From positions 1-15,992 of the forward strand of contig JAHWIM010000019.1 of assembly GCA_019322535.1 (NCBI GenBank): a stretch of 15,992 nucleotides of DNA, given 5' to 3'. The notes beneath the pieces are model-generated. The model made no database searches. It had not been told where the DNA came from and saw only the letters and a program-made list of their open reading frames with translations. This document shows positions 1-6,651 of this stretch, piece after piece. A program made the translations under genes and the position numbers. Position 1 is the stretch's first letter. Every line of letters starts with the position of its first letter. This DNA comes from Candidatus Woesearchaeota archaeon. GTDB taxonomy: Archaea > Nanobdellota > Nanobdellia > Woesearchaeales > WJKL01.

Positions 1-208
1 AAAACCTTTATTTATAGATAGAATAAAAAAGAAAATATATCAAGTAAAATTTACTGAGCAAGTAATTCCGCCTCATATGGGAATTTTTCAGGATAAAATA
101 TTTTTATTTACTTGGGGAGAAAAACCAGCTGGTTATCTAATTTATTCAAAACAATTAGCAGACAAATACAAAGCATTTTTTAACACTGTTTGGGAGGCTA
201 TAAAATGA
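1..208 (+). CDS. C-terminal end of a TrmB-like transcriptional regulator (partial)
   Basis: An open frame enters from the left edge (first complete codon at base 2) and ends at TGA 206-208, giving 68 residues. It contains an IPPHMGIFQDKIFLFTW segment and ends KYKAFFNTVWEAIK. This pattern, a strand with a D-K pair, then a Trp, then a helix ending F..xW..A, is what the C-terminal effector region of archaeal TrmB/HTH regulators looks like. The DNA-binding part would be outside the window. The assignment is by pattern only. The next gene starts 138 bases downstream from its own promoter, so the two are not obviously co-transcribed. Confidence 0.5.
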   Translation, partial: KPLFIDRIKKKIYQVKFTEQVIPPHMGIFQDKIFLFTWGEKPAGYLIYSKQLADKYKAFFNTVWEAIK

Positions 209-315
209 AATATGTAAAGTTTTTAAAAACATTTTATTACATTGTGCAAACCAAGCAAATGAATTCAGGATTAAATTAACAGTGAAGAAAGCATAAAGTG
301 AAGATTTGAGTAAGG

Positions 316-324
316 TTTTTAAAG
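316..324 (+). promoter_or_regulatory. TATA-like box for the membrane-anchored HTH gene
   Basis: TTTTTAAAG is centred 26 nt upstream of ATG 346, which predicts a transcript starting at or next to the start codon. The rest of the 209-345 gap shows nothing else that I can support. Confidence 0.5.
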
Positions 325-345
325 AGAAAAGGATATGATATACAA

Positions 346-999
346 ATGAAACAAATTGTTTATGTAATTGTTTTTTTGATTTTAGTGAGCAATGTTTTAG
401 GAGCAACTGTTTTTGGAAGTGTTTATAATTTTGATTTAGAAAAACAGGAAAATGCAATTGTTACAGTTGATTCTATGCCTAAGCAGATGGTTGTTGCTGT
501 TGATGGTGATTATAGTTTTGAACTTCCTGTTGGGAAATATAAAATTGAAGCAAAATATGTTGTTTATAATGAAACACAAAGTTCTGTTTCTGAATTAATT
601 GATGTTGCTAATGAAGGAGAGTTTAGGATTGATTTGATTTTATTTCCAAGCTTTGAAGAAGAGGAAGAAATTTTAAATGAAACAGAATTAATGATTGAAA
701 ATTTTGAAGAAAAAGATTATAGCATTCCAATTATGTTTGCTATTGTTTTTGTAATTGGTGTTATTCTGTATTTTATTTCTAAGAAGTTAGTAAAACCAAA
801 AGAGATTGAAGTTGATGAAGCAAAAAAAGTAATTGAATTTATTAAAAAACAAGGCGGAAGAGTTACACAAAAAGATATAAGAAAGAATTTTCCAAGCTCT
901 GAGGCAAAGATTAGTTTAGTGTTGACTGAATTAGAGGAGAAAGGAGTTGTTAAAAAAATAAAAAGAGGAAGAGGAAATATTATTGTGTTAAAATCATAA
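346..999 (+). CDS. Membrane-anchored winged-helix protein with extracellular carboxypeptidase-regulatory-like domain
   Basis: The 217-aa product has four parts in order. Residues 1-20 are a signal peptide or N-terminal anchor ending VLGA. Residues about 21-100 are a beta-rich domain with the GSVY...DGDYSFELPVGKYKIEA pattern of CarboxypepD_reg-like beta-sandwiches. Then comes an acidic stretch (103-124), a transmembrane helix (about 127-146, followed by KK) and a cytoplasmic winged helix (about 156-217) with a Q-K-D-I-R recognition helix and a basic KKIKRGRGN wing. The order suggests an outward-facing sensor joined to a DNA-binding domain inside the cell, as in archaeal predicted membrane-associated regulators. 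The ligand and target genes are unknown. A TATA-like box 26 nt upstream supports this start. It lies just upstream of the arginine decarboxylase gene, but hairpins and a separate promoter intervene, so a regulatory link is only a guess. Confidence 0.75.
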   Translation: MKQIVYVIVFLILVSNVLGATVFGSVYNFDLEKQENAIVTVDSMPKQMVVAVDGDYSFELPVGKYKIEAKYVVYNETQSSVSELIDVANEGEFRIDLILFPSFEEEEEILNETELMIENFEEKDYSIPIMFAIVFVIGVILYFISKKLVKPKEIEVDEAKKVIEFIKKQGGRVTQKDIRKNFPSSEAKISLVLTELEEKGVVKKIKRGRGNIIVLKS

Positions 1000-1001
1000 A
1001 A

Positions 1002-1046
1002 ATCCTAGATTTTTAGGATGCCAAAAATGCTTCACATTTTTGTGCA
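1002..1046 (+). terminator. Two tandem hairpins after the membrane HTH gene
   Basis: Directly after the stop codon there is a 6-bp stem, ATCCTA (1002-1007) with TAGGAT (1014-1019) and a 6-nt loop. Next comes an 8-bp perfect stem, CAAAAATG (1022-1029) with CATTTTTG (1035-1042) and a CTTCA loop. The second stem can be lengthened by TGC 1019-1021 pairing with GCA 1044-1046 across a bulged T. They sit between a stop codon and the TATA-like box of the next gene, so a role at the transcript 3' end is the simplest reading. Archaeal termination does not need hairpins, so the function is uncertain. Confidence 0.4.
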
Positions 1047-1057
1047 TAAACAAAAAC

Positions 1058-1066
1058 TTTATAAAT
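1058..1066 (+). promoter_or_regulatory. TATA-like box for arginine decarboxylase
   Basis: TTTATAAAT is centred about 43 nt upstream of ATG 1105. This predicts a short leader of roughly 15 nt, unlike the leaderless spacing of most genes here. No Shine-Dalgarno sequence is visible in that leader. Confidence 0.45.
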
Positions 1067-1104
1067 AATTTTAAAATTTTATTCTTCATAAAATTTTTTG
1101 AACG

Positions 1105-1770
1105 ATGATTCCGAAAAGAGTTTTTTTTACTAAGGGTGTAGGGAGGCATAAGGATAAGCTTCAATCATTTGAGTTAGCTTTGAGAAATGCTGGTATTGCA
1201 CAATATAATTTAGTTAGTGTTTCTTCAATTCTACCTCCTGAATGTAAGATTATTTCTAAAGAAAAAGGTATTAGAATGCTTAAACCAGGACAAGTTACTT
1301 TTGTTGTTTTGGCTAGAGTAGAAACAAATGAGCCAAACAGATTAATTGCTGCTTCTATTGGACTAGCAGTTCCTTCTGAGGCACATTATGGTTATTTAAG
1401 CGAGCATCATTGTTTTGGAATGACTGAAAGAAAAACAGGAGATTATGCAGAAGATTTAGCTGCAAGCATGTTGGCTTCAACTTTAGGTATTGAATTTAAT
1501 CCAGATGTTGCTTATGATGAAAGAAAAGAAATCTATAAAATGAGCGGCAAGATAATTAGAACAAGCTCAATTACACAATCTGCTTTAGGAGATAAAAATG
1601 GATTATGGACAACTGTTATTTCTGCTGCTGTGTTTATACCTCCAGAATCTGTAGAAGAAGCTAAACCAGAATTAGCTAAACCAGAAGAAGTAAGAGAGAT
1701 TCCTGAAGAACAGCAAACAGCAGAGACAACTGGCGGAGCAGAAGAATCTGGAAATAATCACAACTCTTAA
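1105..1770 (+). CDS. pdaD: Pyruvoyl-dependent arginine decarboxylase (EC 4.1.1.19)
   Basis: The product converts arginine to agmatine, the first step of archaeal polyamine synthesis, using a pyruvoyl group made by self-cleavage. The 221-aa sequence has the hallmark VSVSSILPPE at residues 37-46; cleavage is expected between Ser40 and Ser41, giving a small beta chain and a larger alpha chain that carries the pyruvoyl cap. GYLSEHH (96-102) holds the likely catalytic glutamate (E100), and the IGLAVPS and GDYAEDLA stretches are typical of the family. The family core ends near residue 180 (AVFIPP). The remaining 41 residues are Glu/Pro/Ala-rich and probably disordered, making this protein longer than the roughly 165-aa Methanocaldococcus jannaschii enzyme. 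The ureohydrolase gene begins 25 nt downstream, so the two act in sequence. Identification is strong; quaternary structure cannot be judged. Confidence 0.93.
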   Translation: MIPKRVFFTKGVGRHKDKLQSFELALRNAGIAQYNLVSVSSILPPECKIISKEKGIRMLKPGQVTFVVLARVETNEPNRLIAASIGLAVPSEAHYGYLSEHHCFGMTERKTGDYAEDLAASMLASTLGIEFNPDVAYDERKEIYKMSGKIIRTSSITQSALGDKNGLWTTVISAAVFIPPESVEEAKPELAKPEEVREIPEEQQTAETTGGAEESGNNHNS

Positions 1771-1774
1771 ATAT
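1766..1774 (+). promoter_or_regulatory. TATA-like box for agmatinase, overlapping the decarboxylase stop codon
   Basis: CTTAAATAT spans the TAA of the upstream gene and is centred 26 nt before ATG 1796. The downstream gene can therefore have its own leaderless transcript. No Shine-Dalgarno sequence precedes that ATG, which fits this reading. Confidence 0.45.
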
Positions 1775-1795
1775 TTCTAATAGTTTTTTGGTTCT

Positions 1796-2659
1796 ATGAA
1801 ACAAATAGATTATCCTGATAATTATGGAGCAATTGAAGAAAAGGAATTTTATTCTTATGATAAAAGTAAGTTTGTAATAGTTTCTGCTCCTTATGAAGGA
1901 ACTGTTACATGGGGAAAAGGAACTGCTAAAGGTCCTTCTGCAATTATTAAAGCTTCTCAAAATATGGAATTATATGATGAAGAATTAGACAAAGAGAATT
2001 ATAAAGCTGGAATTTGCACTTTGAAAGAATTAGAAGCTGCTGATTCTCCTGAAAAAATGGTTGATGAGATTGAGAAAACAGGTTCTTCATTAATTAAAGA
2101 TGGAAAAATTCCTGTTATGCTTGGAGGAGAGCATTCAATTTCAACTGGTTTAGTTAGAGCTTTTAAGAAAAAATATGATGATTTGTCTGTTTTGCAGTTA
2201 GATGCTCATGCTGATTTAAGACAAGAGTATGAAGGAAGTAAATACAGTCATGCAAGTGTTATGGCAAGAGTTAGAGAAATATGTCCTGCAGTGCAGGTTG
2301 GCATTAGAAGCTTGAGTGTTGAAGAAAGTGAATGGATTAAAAAAGATAATTTACCTATATTTTTTGCAAAAGATATTCATGATAGTACTGATTGGATGGA
2401 TGATGCTATTTCAAAACTAAGTGATAATGTTTATATTACAATTGATTTAGATGTTTTTGATCCTTCTATATTATCTGCAACTGGAACACCTGAGCCTGGT
2501 GGATTAAGATGGTATCAAGTTGTTAAGTTTTTACGAAAAGTTTGTGAGCAAAAGAATATTGTTGGTTTTGATGTTGTTGAATTAGCTCCTTCTGGAGATA
2601 TTTCCTGTGATTTCTTAGCTGCAAAATTGGTTTATAAATTAGTTGGATATTTGAGTTAG
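1796..2659 (+). CDS. speB: Agmatinase-family ureohydrolase
   Basis: This 287-aa arginase/agmatinase-family enzyme should hydrolyse agmatine to putrescine and urea with a binuclear Mn centre. The metal-binding motifs are complete: GGEHS with H113, DAHADLR with D136, H138 and D140, and IDLDVFDPS with D217 and D219. SHASVMARV (151-159) and VGIRS (168-172) are also family-typical. Placement 25 nt after arginine decarboxylase supports a role in the arginine-agmatine-putrescine route. In some archaea close relatives act on aminopropylagmatine, or on agmatine-modified aIF5A, and sequence alone does not separate these possibilities. The ATG start is supported by a TATA-like box 26 nt upstream. Family assignment is very sure; exact substrate less so. 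Confidence 0.88.
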   Translation: MKQIDYPDNYGAIEEKEFYSYDKSKFVIVSAPYEGTVTWGKGTAKGPSAIIKASQNMELYDEELDKENYKAGICTLKELEAADSPEKMVDEIEKTGSSLIKDGKIPVMLGGEHSISTGLVRAFKKKYDDLSVLQLDAHADLRQEYEGSKYSHASVMARVREICPAVQVGIRSLSVEESEWIKKDNLPIFFAKDIHDSTDWMDDAISKLSDNVYITIDLDVFDPSILSATGTPEPGGLRWYQVVKFLRKVCEQKNIVGFDVVELAPSGDISCDFLAAKLVYKLVGYLS

Positions 2660-2662
2660 ATG

Positions 2663-2715
2663 GGCTGAAATGCCTGAATTCTGGTGTTTCAGATGCTTGA
2701 ATTCAAGGGTTTCAG
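2663..2715 (+). repeat. Two 22-nt direct repeats with internal dyads (23-nt period)
   Basis: TGCCTGAATTCTGGTG plus TTTCAG (2671-2692) and TGCTTGAATTCAAGGG plus TTTCAG (2694-2715) match at 18 of 22 positions. The first copy, with CTGAAA at 2665-2670, folds into a 10-bp stem that includes two G-U pairs. The second contains the 12-nt perfect palindrome CTTGAATTCAAG (2696-2707). The pair lies right after the agmatinase stop and is followed by a weak T-rich run, so it may mark the transcript 3' end or be a regulator site. Confidence 0.6.
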
Positions 2716-2753
2716 GGGTTTTGTCACTACTTTTAAGTAGATATAATCGAAAG

Positions 2754-2762
2754 ATTTAAATA
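2754..2762 (+). promoter_or_regulatory. TATA-like box that decides the start at 2785
   Basis: ATTTAAATA is centred about 27 nt upstream of ATG 2785. It is too close to the alternative GTG 2773, which would be left off a leaderless transcript. The ATG is therefore preferred. Confidence 0.5.
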
Positions 2763-2784
2763 CTAGTAATACGTGATAATTCAT

Positions 2785-3516
2785 ATGGGAAAACCACAAA
2801 TAGATATTGAAGCAGAAAGAAGAGAAAAAGAAGGGCAGTTAGAAGGGGCGAGAGCAAGCCAAGATGGAATTTCTTATTATAATTTATGTAATGAGCTAGG
2901 AGTTGAACCTAGTGATGGACCATTATACCAAATGGGTCAAGCAGAATCAATGTTTCAAAACGAAGAAATTAGTTTTGAAACTGGTTTAGAAAGAGAAGTT
3001 ACTGATGTTCCAAAATTATGGGGTATAAGAAAAAAAGATCTTTCACTTATTGCAAAAAGGCATTTAGAAGATGTTTTTTATGGTGTTTATAATCTTGATA
3101 TTCCTGTTGAGATGATGGATGCAATGAATCCTGATGAGATTCTTGCTAAATACTGCGCTGCAGGAGAAGTAAAAAGATATAATGGGCATTTATCAACTGG
3201 ACTGCCAACTGATTTTCTTGAATTAGCTAGATTACTTGACAAAAGAGGATATAGAAAGATAGGTTATATGGTTAGTAAATGCAATAGAAGATTTTCTACA
3301 AATAAAGGCGACCAGGAAAAAAGACTTAGAGCATTAGATCAATCTGTTCAAGAAGCTTTTGTTAAAGAATTTTTTAAAGCTTACAGGCCTTCAACAAGAG
3401 AAGAGCCTAGCAACCCAAATGCTTTTGAAGACCATCATGACCACGGCAAGAGATTTTATGAGAAAGTAATTTATAATGTGATTAAAGTTAAGTGGGAAAA
3501 AACAAGAAGAGATTAA
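2785..3516 (+). CDS. Orphan protein, 243 aa
   Basis: I do not recognise this family. Starting at ATG 2785 the product is soluble and highly charged, with a lysine/glutamate-rich N-terminus, no signal peptide and no membrane segment. The central part is predicted helical, and a basic C-terminal segment ends VIKVKWEKTRRD after a His-rich DHHDHG stretch. A GTG 12 nt upstream (2773) is in frame but sits too close to the TATA-like box. The stop codon overlaps the stop of the converging minus-strand gene by 4 nt. It reads as a real gene because of its length, codon use like its neighbours and a good promoter. Confidence 0.7.
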   Translation: MGKPQIDIEAERREKEGQLEGARASQDGISYYNLCNELGVEPSDGPLYQMGQAESMFQNEEISFETGLEREVTDVPKLWGIRKKDLSLIAKRHLEDVFYGVYNLDIPVEMMDAMNPDEILAKYCAAGEVKRYNGHLSTGLPTDFLELARLLDKRGYRKIGYMVSKCNRRFSTNKGDQEKRLRALDQSVQEAFVKEFFKAYRPSTREEPSNPNAFEDHHDHGKRFYEKVIYNVIKVKWEKTRRD

Positions 3517-3749
3517 TGCGCTGTTTCTCTTGGAGGCAAAGAATATCCTCCTTCTGTTGGCTGACAACCTAAATTATAAAGAAATAAATCTACTTCTTCT
3601 AAAGCAGACATAAGTTCTGGATCATCATGTATATCTTTTCTTTGCCCTACAGGTGAAAGATAATCAAGTATAGCATCCATAGACAAAAAGGTTTTTCCTT
3701 CGTCTTGATGCCTTTTCAGCATCCTTTCTACTCCTTGTTGTGTTGGCAT
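3513..3749 (-). CDS. Small orphan protein, 78 aa
   Basis: This short acidic protein begins MPTQQGVERMLKRHQDEG and is probably mostly helical. It has no membrane segment and a single Cys (C62). A TATA-like box (plus-strand CTTTTAAAAT 3773-3782) is centred about 28 nt upstream of the ATG, as for most genes here. Its stop codon overlaps the stop of the gene on the other strand within a shared TTAA. Function is unknown, and it might be a chance frame, but the promoter spacing and compact fit between neighbours favour a gene. Confidence 0.55.
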   Translation of the reverse strand: MPTQQGVERMLKRHQDEGKTFLSMDAILDYLSPVGQRKDIHDDPELMSALEEVDLFLYNLGCQPTEGGYSLPPRETAH

Positions 3750-3794
3750 ATAAAATAAGAAAAAAAGGGTTGCTTTTAAAATTTATTGTTTTTT

Positions 3795-3995
3795 TTATTT
3801 CTTGAATATTTTATGTATTGGCCTAATATATGCTAATACAAATATCAGAGCATACCAATACCAAGCTAATCCTAATATTGTTGGCCAGAGTTTTGCCAGC
3901 ATTAAAGCAAAGGCAAAAACAGCAATCTTAATTAGCTTTATATCTGTATAGTCAAGTCTTTTAATTTTAGCATTTGCCCATTTTGTTAGACTCAT
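3795..3995 (-). CDS. Small membrane protein with two transmembrane helices, 66 aa
   Basis: The product begins MSLTKWANAKIKRLDY, a short basic amphipathic stretch. Two hydrophobic helices follow at about 21-38 and 40-57, then a basic tail HKIFKK. The second helix contains an aromatic cluster WYWYALIF. Function is unknown. Unlike most genes here it has a clear Shine-Dalgarno sequence, AGGTGAT (plus-strand ATCACCT 3999-4005), a few bases before the ATG, and a TATA-like box about 12 nt further than the leaderless distance (plus-strand 4030-4037). It is therefore translated from a short leader. It is divergent from the gene at 4081. Confidence 0.72.
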   Translation of the reverse strand: MSLTKWANAKIKRLDYTDIKLIKIAVFAFALMLAKLWPTILGLAWYWYALIFVLAYIRPIHKIFKK

Positions 3996-4048
3996 AGTAT
4001 CACCTATTTTGTTATTTGGATTTTAAAGTATTTAAGTTTTTCCAGAAT

Positions 4049-4058
4049 GTTTAAATAT
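4049..4058 (+). promoter_or_regulatory. TATA-like box for the gene at 4081
   Basis: GTTTAAATAT is centred about 27 nt before ATG 4081, predicting a leaderless transcript. The minus-strand promoter of the 66-aa membrane protein lies within about 20 nt, so the 85-nt gap 3996-4080 is a back-to-back promoter region. Confidence 0.5.
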
Positions 4059-4080
4059 AACTCATTTTTCTAGGCTTTTT

Positions 4081-4665
4081 ATGCTAAACGTAGATTGGAA
4101 AGACATAGATGCTTATGAAAGAGCTGATTTAACAGAAGATTGTGAACTTGTTCATTTAAGTGGTGTTGTTGAAAAAAACTTTTTTCCTAATGAACCAATT
4201 CCTTCTTCTGTATCCGAACTGGTACAAAAATTAGAAGAAGTTTTAGAAAAAGAATTTCCGAATCATTCTATTGTAGGAGTGCAAACACATCAAGATCCTA
4301 ATCCTGAAGATCCTGATTTTAGATATGTTGCTTATATGGATATTGAGCAGGAAGGTAATAGGATCGGTGGTATAACTTGTACTTGCCGAAGCATAAAATC
4401 TTATTCTGGAGGAGAAGGAAAACCAACTAGAACATTTAATATTTGTGATCTTAGTATGATTCTTCCTATTGGTGATTTAGGAGATGCTTCTAGAAAAGTT
4501 ATTGAAGCTGCTTGGCCTTATATAGGAGAACTACATCATACAGATAAAGGAGATAATAGATATATATTTAAGGCTAAAGGAAGAGAAGTTTTAGCTGCAG
4601 GCCATGCTGTTCTGAAAGAAATGGGAGCAAAGCTTCCAGAAAAGCCTACTTATATGTTAGTATAA
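4081..4665 (+). CDS. Orphan protein, 194 aa
   Basis: I do not recognise this family. The protein is soluble and acidic, with alternating beta-like segments (VGVQTH, RYVAYMDIEQE, IGGITCTCRSI) that suggest an alpha/beta or beta-barrel fold. It has four Cys (C21, C100, C102, C122), of which C100-x-C102 could bind metal or form a disulphide. There is no signal peptide or membrane helix. The start is supported by a TATA-like box at leaderless distance. The next gene, thrS, has its own promoter, so co-transcription is not implied. Confidence 0.7.
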   Translation: MLNVDWKDIDAYERADLTEDCELVHLSGVVEKNFFPNEPIPSSVSELVQKLEEVLEKEFPNHSIVGVQTHQDPNPEDPDFRYVAYMDIEQEGNRIGGITCTCRSIKSYSGGEGKPTRTFNICDLSMILPIGDLGDASRKVIEAAWPYIGELHHTDKGDNRYIFKAKGREVLAAGHAVLKEMGAKLPEKPTYMLV

Positions 4666-4682
4666 TTTTATTCTATCAGTAA

Positions 4683-4691
4683 TATTTATAT
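4683..4691 (+). promoter_or_regulatory. TATA-like box that decides the thrS start
   Basis: ATTTATATA is centred about 30 nt before ATG 4717 and only 12 nt before the alternative TTG 4699. The ATG is therefore the probable start. Confidence 0.5.
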
Positions 4692-4716
4692 AGTATAATT
4701 GAAGTTATTCTCTCAT

Positions 4717-6624
4717 ATGATAAGTATAACACTGCCTGACGGCAATAAGGTGAATATAAAAGAAGGAACTACTATTATGGGATTTGTAGAAAAGTTAGAT
4801 ATGGCTCTAGCAAAAAAAGCAGTTGCTGGAATTGTTGATGAAGAATTAGTTGATTTGAGTTTTGTATTGAAGAAAAATGCTAAAGTTGAGATTGTAACTA
4901 TTGATTCTAGGCAAGGACAGGAAGTTCTAAGGCATTCAGCTGCTCATATTTTAGCTTCTGCTGTAAAAAAAGTATTTCCTAAAGTTAAATTCGGTATAGG
5001 TCCTGCAATTGAAGAAGGATTTTATTATGATTTTGATAAAAAAGAGCCATTTGCTCCTGATGATTTAAAGAAGATTACAAAAGAGATTAACAAAGAGATT
5101 CAAGCTAAGATTCCTTTTGAAAGAAAAGAGGTTAGTAAAGCAGAAGCAAAGAAATTGTTTAAAGATGAAAAATATAAATTAGAATTGATTGAGGAAAAAG
5201 AAGGAAAGATTTCTGTTTACAAACATGGAGATTTTATGGATTTATGCAAGGGTCCTCATGTTCCTGACACTGGTTTTGTTAAAGCTTTCAAACTAATGAA
5301 AACAGCTGGAGCTTATTGGAAAGGAGATGCTAAAAATCCTCAATTACAAAGAATTTATGGTATTGCTTTTTCAGGAGAGAAAGAATTGAAGAAATATTTA
5401 ACTTTATTGCAGGAAGCAGAAAAAAGAGATCATAGAAAGATTGGTTCTAGGCTGGAATTATTTTCTATACATGATGAAGCACCTGGAATGCCATTCTTCC
5501 ATGACAAAGGAAACTTTATCTGGGAAAAGATGAAAGAATTCATGACTGAAAAAATGAGGGTATTGAATTATGAGCTGAATAAAACACCTATAATTTTGAA
5601 TAAGGCATTATGGCTGCAAAGTGGTCATTGGGATCATTACAAAGAAAATATGTATTTTACTAAAATAGACCAAGGAGATTATGCAGTAAAGCCAATGAAC
5701 TGCCCTGGAAACTTATTAGTTTACAAAACGAGAAGCCATTCTTATAGAGAACTGCCAATTAAAGCAGGAGAATTTGGATTAGTTCACAGGCATGAGTTAT
5801 CTGGGGTTTTGAGTGGTTTGTTTAGAGTAAGGGTATTTACACAAGACGATGCTCATGTATTCTGTACAGAAGAGCAGCTGAAAGATCAGCTTATTGAATT
5901 GATTGAATTAGTTGATGATATTTATTCTACTTTTGGATTTACTTATGATGTTGAGTTATCAACTAGACCAGAAAAAGCAATGGGAAGCAAAGAAGTATGG
6001 GATAAAGCAGAAAAATATCTTGCAGAAGCAATGAAAGCAAAGAAGATGAAGTTTAAAATTAATCCAGGAGAAGGTGCTTTTTATGGTCCTAAATTAGATT
6101 TCCATATTAAAGATGCATTAGGAAGAAGCTGGCAGTGCGGAACAATACAAGTTGATTTTTCTATGCCTGAGAAATTTGATTTAACTTATGAAGGAAAAGA
6201 TGGAAGAAAACACAGGCCTGTTATGGTTCACAGAGCAATTTATGGTTCATTAGAAAGATTTTTAGGAATATTGATTGAGCATTTTGCAGGAAGATTCCCA
6301 CTTTGGATTGCTCCTGTTCAAGCAAGAGTAATAACTGTTGCAGACAGATTTAACAAATATGCTGGATCTGTTGTTAAGGAGATGAAAAAAGCAGGCATTA
6401 GAGTTGAGCTTGATACAAGAACTGAATCTGTAGGCAGAAAAGTAAGAGATGCTCAGCTGCAAGAGATTCCTGCAATAATTAATATTGGAGAGAAAGAAGA
6501 GACTGCAAAAACAGTTGCAGTAAGAACATTAAATGGAAAAGTTAAGTTTGGATTAAAAACTGATTCTTTAATTAAGAAGATGCTGGATAATGCTGATAAG
6601 AAAGAGTTGAAGTTTGAATTATAA
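4717..6624 (+). CDS. thrS: Threonyl-tRNA synthetase, bacterial-type with editing domain (EC 6.1.1.3)
   Basis: The product charges tRNA-Thr. From ATG 4717 it is 635 aa with the full bacterial layout: TGS domain (about 1-62), N2 editing domain, class II catalytic core and C-terminal anticodon-binding domain (about 535-635). Editing residues are H73 and H77 (HSAAH) and C177 and H181 (CKGPH). The catalytic zinc ligands are C329 (MNCPG), H380 (TQDDAH) and H505 (VHRAIYGS). Motif 2 includes R358 and motif 3 R514 (GSLERF). Several of these fall at or near the E. coli residue numbers, which supports this start over the in-frame TTG six codons upstream. Most archaea carry a ThrRS with a different, DTD-like editing domain, so this gene was probably gained from a bacterium at some point in the lineage. 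Confidence 0.95.
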   Translation: MISITLPDGNKVNIKEGTTIMGFVEKLDMALAKKAVAGIVDEELVDLSFVLKKNAKVEIVTIDSRQGQEVLRHSAAHILASAVKKVFPKVKFGIGPAIEEGFYYDFDKKEPFAPDDLKKITKEINKEIQAKIPFERKEVSKAEAKKLFKDEKYKLELIEEKEGKISVYKHGDFMDLCKGPHVPDTGFVKAFKLMKTAGAYWKGDAKNPQLQRIYGIAFSGEKELKKYLTLLQEAEKRDHRKIGSRLELFSIHDEAPGMPFFHDKGNFIWEKMKEFMTEKMRVLNYELNKTPIILNKALWLQSGHWDHYKENMYFTKIDQGDYAVKPMNCPGNLLVYKTRSHSYRELPIKAGEFGLVHRHELSGVLSGLFRVRVFTQDDAHVFCTEEQLKDQLIELIELVDDIYSTFGFTYDVELSTRPEKAMGSKEVWDKAEKYLAEAMKAKKMKFKINPGEGAFYGPKLDFHIKDALGRSWQCGTIQVDFSMPEKFDLTYEGKDGRKHRPVMVHRAIYGSLERFLGILIEHFAGRFPLWIAPVQARVITVADRFNKYAGSVVKEMKKAGIRVELDTRTESVGRKVRDAQLQEIPAIINIGEKEETAKTVAVRTLNGKVKFGLKTDSLIKKMLDNADKKELKFEL

Positions 6625-6630
6625 TTGTAC

Positions 6631-6647
6631 TTCTTTTTGATTTTTTA
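6631..6647 (+). terminator. T-rich tract after thrS
   Basis: TTCTTTTTGATTTTTTA follows the thrS stop by a few bases. Runs of T on the coding strand are the usual archaeal termination signal, so this probably ends the thrS transcript before the converging gene. Confidence 0.5.
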
Positions 6648-6651
6648 TATA

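Noticed and set aside
205..279. 24-codon frame MKYVKF... whose ATG overlaps the stop of the TrmB-like gene
   Set aside because: Very short, no Shine-Dalgarno site, no recognisable product; the ATGA overlap is easily produced by chance in AT-rich DNA.
155..457. 100-codon minus-strand frame across the 5' end of the membrane HTH gene
   Set aside because: Phe/Leu/Lys-rich composition typical of the antisense of AT-rich genes, and it conflicts with a well-supported plus-strand gene.
2773..2784. GTG start adding four residues to the 243-aa orphan
   Set aside because: It is only about 15 nt from the TATA-like box, whereas ATG 2785 is at the usual distance.
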